Shown here: piece after piece, positions 1 through 5,390 of the stretch
How the letters are laid out: every line of letters begins with the position of its first letter
Position numbering within the stretch: position 1 is the first letter of the stretch
From: an uncultured Erysipelotrichaceae bacterium
GTDB lineage: Bacteria; Bacillota_I; Bacilli_A; Erysipelotrichales; Coprobacillaceae
DNA: 12,835 bases
Direction of reading: 5' to 3'
Assembly (NCBI GenBank): GCA_900538465.1
Contig: UPXV01000048.1
Coordinates: forward strand, 1 to 12,835
Translations under genes and position numbers: made by a program
The notes under the pieces: generated by a model
Seen by the model: the letters and a program-made list of their open reading frames with translations, nothing else
Database searches by the model: none
What the model was told of the DNA's origin: nothing

Positions 1-75
1 AAGCCAACCAAAGTGAAAGGCTGGTGGAATAATCAAGGATTATTCCCTTTCTTGTATTTGAACCTAAGTGTATGA
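1..75. other. Left window edge, possible gene tail with stacked hairpins
   Basis: Two plus-strand frames are open from the first base. One runs to a TGA at 73-75 (reading ...GWWNNQGLFPFL...) and the other to a TAA at 30-32. I recognise neither, and one may be the last residues of a gene starting outside the window. The first 51 bases are rich in dyads: GCCAaCC (3-9) can pair with GGcTGGT (19-25), and a perfect palindrome follows at 26-46. The stretch could therefore be the terminator region of an upstream gene. The U-rich tract after the hairpins (48-60) is weak. Confidence 0.2.
26..46. repeat. Perfect inverted repeat, 9-bp arms
   Basis: GGAATAATC (26-34) and GATTATTCC (38-46) are exact reverse complements separated by AAG. 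An outer pairing of GAAAGG (15-20) with CCTTTC (46-51) is also possible. The symmetry is directly visible. A hairpin terminator for a gene lying to the left is the simplest reading, but the following tract is only moderately T-rich. Confidence 0.5.
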
Positions 76-353
76 GTATTCTTTTTTTGAGTTTTCAAAG
101 TCTTTGAATCTCATATTATAATTTATTTTATCATATATGTTGTCTTGTCATTTAATGAATGAAAATGAGAGATTGCTTTTAGAATATTATCTAAGATAGT
201 TGTATTGAATGTGTAAATATAGCATCTTTTATGAGAACCAGATGTATAGTGGGATGAGTAAAAATATAATAGGGAAACTCCCTTGCTATATTTCTGTAAC
301 TTAAAAAGTCATATAGTCTATTCCTTGCATAAATAACATAGGATTATACTCAT
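76..353. other. AT-rich intergenic stretch, no gene seen
   Basis: No reading frame with a credible ribosome binding site was found on either strand; the longest ATG frames seen are under 20 codons. An imperfect dyad, AGTCTATTCCT (315-325) against AGGATTATACT (340-350), matches at 9 of 11 positions just beyond the serpin terminator. I assign it no function. Confidence 0.6.
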
Positions 354-381
354 AAATAAAAAGCCACGTCATTTGACGTGG
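354..381 (-). terminator. Intrinsic terminator of the serpin gene
   Basis: On the minus strand, CCACGTCA (381-374) and TGACGTGG (371-364) form an 8-bp stem with a 2-base loop. One base later comes TTTTTATTT (362-354). The stem starts directly after the serpin TAA at 384-382, so stop codon and terminator are adjacent. Confidence 0.9.
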
Positions 382-1560
382 TTATGATTGAAGGTTTGTA
401 ATTTTACCAGAGAACAGTATTTCATCATTGACAGAATCATAAATCGCAAATACAAAAGGTTTATCTAAATTGACTTCTTTTTTCTCTTTGGGAGCTTGGA
501 AAGAAGAGGATGTTTTTTCTTCGATAATAGTGGCGGCTGCAGCTTCAGTACCACTCTCATTGACTTCAATATGTGTTTTATGAAGAATATCTGAGATAAA
601 TAAATCATCATCTGAAATTTTCTTTAAATCTGCTTTATCTGAAAAAACTTTCTTAATACCAACTTTTTTAAATGCTTCTTTTAAAGATGTTCCATATTCT
701 AATTTCATTTTTGGAACTTTAATGTAAACATCATAAATATTGGTTTTCGTTTCTATAATTTTTTTAATATTTATATCTTCTACATTGACTTTTTCATCTT
801 TAGGCAAAATTCCTACAAAAACAATACCATCAGAATATGGTTTCATAAATCCTGTAGCATTTTCAGTTTCTAAATAAGTACTTTCTTTAGAATGCATAAA
901 ATTAACTTGGCTTGTTGTCCCATCACTATTCTTAAAAATATCTTGTTTTGTATTATTTTCATAAAAAGGTTCTAGCCAAGTTCCTTTAAAGTATAAAGTA
1001 TTAATGAGAATGGTTTTCATGTTTTTGAGGGCGTTATCATCTACAATTTTAGAAATTAAATTATTTGTTTTTTGTTTGCACCAGTTATTAATAATATGAC
1101 TAGAACCACTGCTATTAAAATGAATAGGAGTGACTTCAGCCATGTAATTTGATTTCAAAGTAGAGATATAATCATCTTTCACATGACAAGATAATTGATC
1201 ATACCATAGACTATTTGCAATATTTAAATTTGTATGTTGTAATTGGTTATAAGAATTTATTAATTTTTTATTCTGTTTAGAAAGTGAAGAGATTGGTTTG
1301 TCATAATAAGATTCAAGTTCATTTAACGTTTCATTTGAAGCTCCTTCCATTAACATGGATAAAGCCATTTTTATAGAAAAATCAGAAAGAACAACATTAT
1401 TATTATCAGAACTTAATATATCCAGTATATTTTGGCTATCAGTTTTTGTTGCTACAATTGTTGGTTTATCTGGTTTGCTAGGGGTACGTTTATGATTACA
1501 AGCCGTTAATGTACATATTGCTATAACGAAACTACAACTTAAAATCAATATTTTTTTCAT
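382..1560 (-). CDS. Surface lipoprotein serpin (serine protease inhibitor)
   Basis: A 392-residue serpin exported as a lipoprotein. MKKILIL... leads to a lipobox LTAC with the lipidated Cys at residue 21. The serpin core is clear: the DFSIKMALSML helix, NSLWY (116-120), INNWCKQKTNNLISKIV (about 157-173), LINTLYFKGTW (about 185-195), and the C-terminal DKPFVFAIYD and EILFSGKI. The reactive-loop hinge GTEAAAAT (337-344) has the small residues needed for loop insertion, so the protein should be inhibitory rather than a non-inhibitory relative. Counting from the hinge puts P1-P1' near Ser351-Ser352 in KTSSSF; this is an estimate. The target would be an extracellular protease outside the cell membrane, perhaps a host or rival elastase- or subtilisin-type enzyme (inference). 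Start choice: the frame extends 16 codons upstream to 1608, but AGAGGAG ends 7 bases before the ATG at 1560-1558 and the signal peptide begins there. Transcribed alone, divergent from the next lipoprotein. Confidence 0.93.
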   Translation of the reverse strand: MKKILILSCSFVIAICTLTACNHKRTPSKPDKPTIVATKTDSQNILDILSSDNNNVVLSDFSIKMALSMLMEGASNETLNELESYYDKPISSLSKQNKKLINSYNQLQHTNLNIANSLWYDQLSCHVKDDYISTLKSNYMAEVTPIHFNSSGSSHIINNWCKQKTNNLISKIVDDNALKNMKTILINTLYFKGTWLEPFYENNTKQDIFKNSDGTTSQVNFMHSKESTYLETENATGFMKPYSDGIVFVGILPKDEKVNVEDINIKKIIETKTNIYDVYIKVPKMKLEYGTSLKEAFKKVGIKKVFSDKADLKKISDDDLFISDILHKTHIEVNESGTEAAAATIIEEKTSSSFQAPKEKKEVNLDKPFVFAIYDSVNDEILFSGKITNLQS

Positions 1561-1643
1561 TGTTTTTCTCCTCTCTAAATCAAGTAAATTTTTTCTCGTA
1601 TTTGTCATTAATATTAGTGCTTTAATGAGTTTGTTATTTTTGC

Positions 1644-1673
1644 ATAATGCTTAATTTGAGTTAGGTAATTCAA
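1644..1673 (-). promoter_or_regulatory. Candidate serpin promoter
   Basis: Minus strand: -35-like TTGAAT (1673-1668), an 18-bp spacer, and -10-like CATTAT (1649-1644). The predicted start of transcription is about 80 bases before the serpin ATG. The -10 matches only 4 of 6 consensus positions, so this is tentative. A dyad overlaps the -35 and spacer. Confidence 0.35.
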
Positions 1674-1676
1674 ATT
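1653..1676. repeat. 24-bp imperfect palindrome upstream of the serpin, possible operator
   Basis: Arms AATTTGA (1653-1659) and TCAAATT (1670-1676) are exact reverse complements, and TT (1661-1662)/AA (1667-1668) extend the symmetry inside. It overlaps the candidate serpin -35 and spacer, the usual position for a repressor site. The regulator is unknown. In AT-rich DNA some symmetry arises by chance. Confidence 0.4.
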
Positions 1677-1931
1677 TGTATATTTTCAAACAATCTAAAT
1701 GATGTCTATTACTGATAGTGTATAATAAAATAACCATTTATACAACCTATATAATAATTAATGAAGGGCATAATTTTTAATGTTTATATATTAGAGCGTA
1801 TCAATTTCTCTCTCTGTTCTATTCTATGTACTTTGATAATAAGAATTTGATTGTATTGCAATTTCTATTCAATGATGTAAGTGAGAAGAAATCATATATA
1901 TTATTTCTCATTATTTTTAAGAATTGTTTTG

Positions 1932-1960
1932 TTGAATAAACATCAAAATAAGTGTACACT
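1932..1960 (+). promoter_or_regulatory. Candidate promoter of the lipoprotein gene
   Basis: TTGAAT (1932-1937), a 17-bp spacer, and TACACT (1955-1960). Transcription would start near 1967, leaving a short leader of about 20 bases that contains the GGAGGG ribosome binding site at 1975-1980. Confidence 0.45.
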
Positions 1961-1986
1961 ATATGTATGAATATGGAGGGATAAAC

Positions 1987-2742
1987 ATGAAAATGAAAAT
2001 GGTATTGATTTTGATGAGTGTTGTTCTTTTAAGTGGATGTGGTTCCAATCCCTCTTCAAAATCAGAAGATAAAAAGTTATATGAAGGCTTAAATGGGTTA
2101 GAGACTTATAAAGAAGCAGCGACTTACTTTAATAAAAATATAACTTATTATAAGAGTGAATCAAGTGATGATGCTAGTCATAGCTATAATGAATATTTTC
2201 AAACTGATAATGGAATCGCAACAGTTACAAAAGCATTGTATTCTGATGCTGAATTAACAACATTAAACTATAATATTGTTAATGGAAAAGACTATCATAC
2301 ATTATTTATGTTAGATAGTGTTACATATAAATATAGTGTTGCACATGATTATACTAAACATATTGATAATATGTATAATGATTTATCAAAACAACAGGGT
2401 GTTAAAATTATTGATGTGAAAAGAGAAGATCAAGATGGACAAATTGTTTTAACAATGAAAGTGGAACAAGAACAACGTTATCAAGAATCTGATCAAAGTG
2501 ATGAAATTGTTTATTATATAAATGAATTAACAATTAATAAAGATGGATATATTTGTGAGGAAAAAGCAACATATTATACTGATGATAAGTTTGAGGATAT
2601 TTCTTATCAAGGTTTAACAACGAAATTGTTTGATTATAATAAACGAGAAGCAAAGGATTTGGATAGTGAAATTGAATTGATGAAATCTTGTGATGGTTTG
2701 AATGAAGATGAAGTGAAAGATAAAATTCAATTACAATGGTAG
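1987..2742 (+). CDS. Hypothetical secreted lipoprotein, 251 aa
   Basis: I do not recognise the family. The N-terminus is a lipoprotein signal, MKMKMVLILM followed by lipobox LSGC with Cys at residue 18. After a Ser/Lys/Glu linker (about 19-30) comes a hydrophilic, Tyr- and Asp-rich body of alternating beta-like stretches (TLNYNIV, KYSVAHDY, GQIVLTMKVEQEQ, IVYYINELTI). This pattern fits a small extracytoplasmic beta-rich or LolA-like fold, but that is an impression only. No catalytic motif is seen. Start choice: an in-frame ATG at 1963 lies inside the likely transcription start region, whereas GGAGGG sits 6 bases before the ATG at 1987 and the signal peptide begins there. It is a monocistronic unit: its own promoter, and a terminator overlapping the stop codon. 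Divergent from the serpin lipoprotein. Confidence 0.85.
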   Translation: MKMKMVLILMSVVLLSGCGSNPSSKSEDKKLYEGLNGLETYKEAATYFNKNITYYKSESSDDASHSYNEYFQTDNGIATVTKALYSDAELTTLNYNIVNGKDYHTLFMLDSVTYKYSVAHDYTKHIDNMYNDLSKQQGVKIIDVKREDQDGQIVLTMKVEQEQRYQESDQSDEIVYYINELTINKDGYICEEKATYYTDDKFEDISYQGLTTKLFDYNKREAKDLDSEIELMKSCDGLNEDEVKDKIQLQW

Positions 2743-2768
2743 TCATAGTGAAAACTATGACTATTTTT
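2740..2768 (+). terminator. Intrinsic terminator overlapping the lipoprotein stop codon
   Basis: TAGTCATAG (2740-2748) and CTATGACTA (2755-2763) form a perfect 9-bp stem with a TGAAAA loop, followed by TTTTT (2764-2768) and, a few bases on, a second run of T. The TAG stop at 2740-2742 is the first three bases of the stem. Confidence 0.92.
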
Positions 2769-2817
2769 GTATCTTTTTTTTATGAGTTTTGGTATGATAT
2801 ACAATTGGTGATAGAAT

Positions 2818-4101
2818 GTGAGTTTAAAGAAAAGAGATTTATTATTGATTGGATTAACCTTGTTTTCAATGTTTTTTGGTGCAGGGAATTTAATATTTCC
2901 ACCTTTTTTAGGTGAACAAGCTGGAAGTATGGCATGGTTAGGTGGAATTGGATTTATTATCAGTGCTGTAGGTCTTCCAATACTGGGAGTGATTGCAGTT
3001 GCAAAGTCAGATGGATTAAAAGAATTAGCGGGACGTGTTCATCCTCGTTTTGCATCAATTTTTATTTTATTGATTTATTTGTCTATTGGTCCATGTTTGG
3101 CAATTCCTAGAACAGCGAGTACTTCTTATGAAATGGCTATTTTGCCTTTTTTGAGCCAATATAGTGGCTTTTTATTGCAGTTAGGTTATTCATTTGTCTT
3201 CTTTGCAATTGCATTGTATTTGGCTTTGAATCCTGAAAAATTATCTGATCGTATTGGAAAGGTTTTATGTCCAATATTGTTGGGGTTGATTTTTATTATT
3301 TTTGTTGGAAGTTTTTTTGTTGATCATATGCAATATGGATTACCAACAGGAAGTTATCTATCAGGGCAGTTGGTTCAAGGATTTTTAGATGGGTATCAAA
3401 CAATGGATACAATTGCTGCTCTTAATTTTGGGATTATTATTGCCCTTAATATTAAAAGTAAAGGGATTCAAGATCATAAAGAAGTGATTTCATCAATTGT
3501 AAGGGCAGGATTGATTGCAGGAATATGTTTGGCAGTGGTTTATGCGATGTTGATTCATATTGGTGGATTGTCTAGTTATTTAACAGGATATCATACGCAA
3601 GGAGCACAGACTTTGATTGCTTTTGTTCAATATCTTTTTAAAGATGTCGGAATGATTATTTTAGCGGCGATTTTCTTTATTGCATGTTTGAATACATGTG
3701 TTGGATTGATTTGTTGTTGTGGAGAGTATTTTCATGAAATCATGCCTAAAATAAGTTATAAGAAATGGGCTTTTCTTTTTGCGGGAGTTAGTATGGTGAT
3801 TTCTAATATTGGTTTGGATATGATTTTAAAAATTTCTATACCAATCCTTAATCTTTTATATCCATTATCAATTGTTTTGATTGGACTGGCTTTTCTTCAT
3901 TCTTGGATTAAAGATTATACATATCTTTATCAAACAACAATATTATTTACTGGAATTGGAAGTGTTTTGGGAGTATTACCAAACTTTCATCTTGATTTTT
4001 CTTGGTTACATATGATTCCTTTGTTTGATTATTCATTAGGATGGATTGTCTTTGCAATTGTGGGATTTTTGATAGGAATATGTTTAGGAAAAAGAAAATA
4101 A
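2818..4101 (+). CDS. brnQ: BrnQ-type branched-chain amino acid transporter (LIVCS family)
   Basis: A 427-residue integral membrane carrier of the LIVCS family, which takes up leucine, isoleucine and valine in symport with Na+ or H+. The family hallmark near the N-terminus is complete (FFGAGNLIFPPFLG, residues 19-32). It is followed by about twelve hydrophobic segments and IGPCLAIPRTASTSYE (about 96-111), another conserved stretch. Length is near the usual 430-440. The start is GTG at 2818: GGTGAT (2807-2812) matches the anti-Shine-Dalgarno end, and the hallmark begins about 19 residues in. The basic C-terminus GKRK points to a cytoplasmic end. The terminator of the preceding gene separates it from upstream, and no clear promoter hexamers are visible in the 50-base gap. 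After the stop I see only an A/T-only dyad, not a convincing terminator. Confidence 0.93.
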   Translation: MSLKKRDLLLIGLTLFSMFFGAGNLIFPPFLGEQAGSMAWLGGIGFIISAVGLPILGVIAVAKSDGLKELAGRVHPRFASIFILLIYLSIGPCLAIPRTASTSYEMAILPFLSQYSGFLLQLGYSFVFFAIALYLALNPEKLSDRIGKVLCPILLGLIFIIFVGSFFVDHMQYGLPTGSYLSGQLVQGFLDGYQTMDTIAALNFGIIIALNIKSKGIQDHKEVISSIVRAGLIAGICLAVVYAMLIHIGGLSSYLTGYHTQGAQTLIAFVQYLFKDVGMIILAAIFFIACLNTCVGLICCCGEYFHEIMPKISYKKWAFLFAGVSMVISNIGLDMILKISIPILNLLYPLSIVLIGLAFLHSWIKDYTYLYQTTILFTGIGSVLGVLPNFHLDFSWLHMIPLFDYSLGWIVFAIVGFLIGICLGKRK

Positions 4102-4132
4102 ATATAAATATTTTCTAGTTTTGTCGATTGAC

Positions 4133-4160
4133 TTGCATTCATAAAGAAATATGTTATACT
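4133..4160 (+). promoter_or_regulatory. Promoter of the riboswitch-exchanger unit
   Basis: TTGCAT (4133-4138), a 16-bp spacer, and extended -10 TGt-TATACT (TG at 4152-4153, hexamer 4155-4160). Transcription would begin at about 4166, exactly where the aptamer's P1 helix starts. An alternative -35, TTGACT at 4128-4133, gives too long a spacer. Confidence 0.7.
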
Positions 4161-4165
4161 ACATA

Positions 4166-4257
4166 ACAAAAGGGGAGTAGCTTCTTCGTACTTTATTCGT
4201 CATCACGTTGTATAACCGGATAAAGTGGGACACGGCTGTGGTAAGCAAGACCTTTGT
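4166..4257 (+). promoter_or_regulatory. yybP-ykoY (Mn2+-sensing) riboswitch aptamer
   Basis: The conserved elements are all present in order. AAAGGGGAGTAGC (4169-4181) contains the 5' strand of P1 and the Mn-binding loop. A 7-bp helix is formed by ACTTTAT (4190-4196) and ATAAAGT (4220-4226), with TCGTCA (4197-4202) and ACCGG (4215-4219) inside. GCAAGACCTTT (4245-4255) closes P1, with AAAGG (4169-4173) pairing CCTTT (4251-4255). This matches the yybP-ykoY class as I remember the Lactococcus lactis aptamer. The class binds Mn2+ with a Ca2+/Mg2+ co-site and turns on Mn2+ efflux genes. The aptamer sits between its own promoter and a terminator that competes with P1. Confidence 0.92.
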
Positions 4258-4297
4258 TTCACTGAGGTGGAATAATGGGCTTGTTTTCTTTATTTTT
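4243..4297 (+). terminator. Riboswitch expression platform: regulated terminator
   Basis: AAGCAAGACC (4243-4252) pairs with GGGCTTGTTT (4277-4286), with one A-G mismatch (4250/4279) and one G-U. The enclosed bases form a second helix, TTTCAC (4257-4262)/GTGGAA (4268-4273). A U-rich run follows at 4284-4297. The 5' strand of this terminator includes C4251 and C4252, which P1 of the aptamer also needs. The two structures are therefore mutually exclusive: Mn2+ binding holds P1 and allows read-through; without it the terminator forms. The pairing is seen in the sequence; the ON direction is inferred from the geometry and the known class behaviour. Confidence 0.8.
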
Positions 4298-4310
4298 AGA
4301 AGGAGGATTT

Positions 4311-5252
4311 ATGTTAGTAAATATTTTATTATTAATTGTTGGCTTTGTTTTATTGATTAAAGGTGCAGATGTCTTTGTAGAAGGTGCATCAAAAGTTGCC
4401 GCAATGTTACATATTCCACAAATTGTTATTGGATTGACAATTGTGGCTTTTGGAACAAGTGCACCTGAGGCTGCAGTAAGTATTGCTTCAGCTTATAAAG
4501 GAACAGCAGGGATTGCGATAGGGAATATTATTGGAAGCAATATTGCCAATGTATTGTTGATTTTAGGAATTGCAGGGATGATTGGTGAGTTGGTTGTTAA
4601 GAAGAATACATTCTTTATTGAAACACCTTTTGTGATTGTGATTACTCTTGTTTTATTGTTTCTAGGAATGAATGGAAATAGTGTTTCACAAATAGATGGT
4701 ATTATCTTATGGGTTTTCTTCTTATTGTTCTTATATTATTTGTACCGTTTAACAAAAAAAGGTGACGATAGTGCCATTGATGATGTTCCTGAATTAGAAG
4801 AGAATGATCGTTTATGGAAACTTGTTATTATGATTGTTTTAGGTATTCTTTGTGTTGTGGTTGGAAGTCAAGTGACAGTTGATGCCGCAAGTTCCATTGC
4901 CCAAGAGTTTGGTGTGAGTGATCGTATTATTGGTTTGACTATTGTTTCAATTGGAACATCTTTACCTGAACTTGTGACTTCAGTGAGTGCATCGTTAAAA
5001 GGTAAAAATGATATTGCAATAGGAAATATTATCGGAAGTAATATTTTTAATATTTTATTTGTTTTAGGAACAGCTTCTTTAGTGGCTCCTCAAGGAATTC
5101 CATTTGCCAGTGGATTTGTTATTGATGGGATCATTGCTATTGGAGCAATTGTGATGTTTATGTTATTTATTGGCAAGGATATGAAATTGAAAAAGTATGG
5201 TGCTTTTGTAATGTTTATATCATATGTGTGTTATTTGGTTTACATTTTGTAA
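4311..5252 (+). CDS. CaCA-family cation exchanger (YrbG-like), probably Mn2+ efflux
   Basis: A 313-residue membrane exchanger with the two inverted alpha repeats of the CaCA superfamily. Repeat 1 has GLTIVAFGTSAPE (41-53) and GNIIGSNIAN (71-80); repeat 2 has GLTIVSIGTSLPE (208-220) and GNIIGSNIFN (238-247). E53 and E220 correspond to the ion-binding glutamates of NCX_Mj. Where NCX_Mj has Asp240 this protein has Asn247, as YrbG does. An acidic cytoplasmic loop (about 152-167) joins the halves. By family it would be annotated as a Ca2+/Na+ antiporter, but the upstream yybP-ykoY riboswitch argues for a role in lowering excess Mn2+ (inference). Start choice: an in-frame ATG at 4275 sits within the terminator hairpin. 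AAGGAGG (4300-4306) precedes the ATG at 4311, where the usual family N-terminus (MLVNILLLIVG) begins. Single-gene unit with a terminator after it. Confidence 0.92.
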   Translation: MLVNILLLIVGFVLLIKGADVFVEGASKVAAMLHIPQIVIGLTIVAFGTSAPEAAVSIASAYKGTAGIAIGNIIGSNIANVLLILGIAGMIGELVVKKNTFFIETPFVIVITLVLLFLGMNGNSVSQIDGIILWVFFLLFLYYLYRLTKKGDDSAIDDVPELEENDRLWKLVIMIVLGILCVVVGSQVTVDAASSIAQEFGVSDRIIGLTIVSIGTSLPELVTSVSASLKGKNDIAIGNIIGSNIFNILFVLGTASLVAPQGIPFASGFVIDGIIAIGAIVMFMLFIGKDMKLKKYGAFVMFISYVCYLVYIL

Positions 5253-5270
5253 AAAATTTCACGAGCGAAA

Positions 5271-5304
5271 GGGTTTACATCAAAATGTAAGCCTTTTTAT
5301 TTTG
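5271..5304 (+). terminator. Intrinsic terminator after the exchanger gene
   Basis: GGGTTTACAT (5271-5280) pairs with ATGTAAGCCT (5285-5294) through a CAAA loop, including two G-U pairs, followed by TTTTATTTT from 5295. It separates the exchanger from adhE. Confidence 0.88.
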
Positions 5305-5319
5305 GTTTTTTGTATCGTC

Positions 5320-5337
5320 TTGCTTGTTTTTTCACAA
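5320..5337. promoter_or_regulatory. Possible Rex (NADH-sensing repressor) site
   Basis: The Rex consensus is TTGTGAAnnnnTTCACAA. Here the right half TTCACAA (5331-5337) is perfect, while the left half TTGCTTG (5320-5326) keeps only TTG, giving 10 of 14 positions. The site covers the candidate -35 and spacer of adhE, and adhE is a typical Rex target in fermentative Bacillota. No rex gene lies in this window. Confidence 0.4.
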
Positions 5338-5347
5338 GGAATATAGT
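5320..5347 (+). promoter_or_regulatory. Candidate adhE promoter
   Basis: TTGCTT (5320-5325), a 16-bp spacer, and TATAGT (5342-5347). The transcript leader would be roughly 35 bases, with GGAGG (5379-5383) 7 bases before the adhE ATG. Confidence 0.55.
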
Positions 5348-5390
5348 ATATTGGTTTTGTAAATAAATTATATATGTCGGAGGAAAGAAA

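Larger units (their letters stand above)
1561..1962. other. Divergent intergenic region between two lipoprotein genes
   Basis: About 400 bases of very AT-rich DNA with no credible gene. It holds the serpin ribosome binding site (AGAGGAG on the minus strand, 1574-1568), a candidate serpin promoter and dyad, an isolated TATAAT on the plus strand (1721-1726), and a plus-strand stem TGAGAA (1882-1887)/TTCTCA (1905-1910) followed by TTATTTTT, which resembles a weak terminator. The promoter of the plus-strand lipoprotein lies at the right end. Confidence 0.55.

Noticed and set aside
1561..1608. Longer serpin start at 1608
   Set aside because: It would put 16 charged residues before the signal peptide; the ribosome binding site AGAGGAG and the lipoprotein signal both support 1560.
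1963..1986. Upstream in-frame ATG of the lipoprotein
   Set aside because: It falls at the predicted transcription start and has no ribosome binding site; GGAGGG serves the ATG at 1987.
2534..2746. 70-codon minus-strand frame under the lipoprotein
   Set aside because: It is a shadow of the plus-strand gene, composed of low-complexity His/Tyr/Leu residues, and it spans the plus-strand terminator.
2785..2803. TATGAT/TATACA as a brnQ promoter -10
   Set aside because: No -35 at proper spacing, and transcription would start within or next to the ribosome binding site.
4100..4116. AAATATAAATATTTT as a brnQ terminator
   Set aside because: The stem is A/T only and very short; not enough to claim termination.
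4275..4310. Upstream ATG of the exchanger preceded by GAGGTGG
   Set aside because: It lies inside the riboswitch terminator hairpin, and the family N-terminus begins at 4311 behind AAGGAGG.
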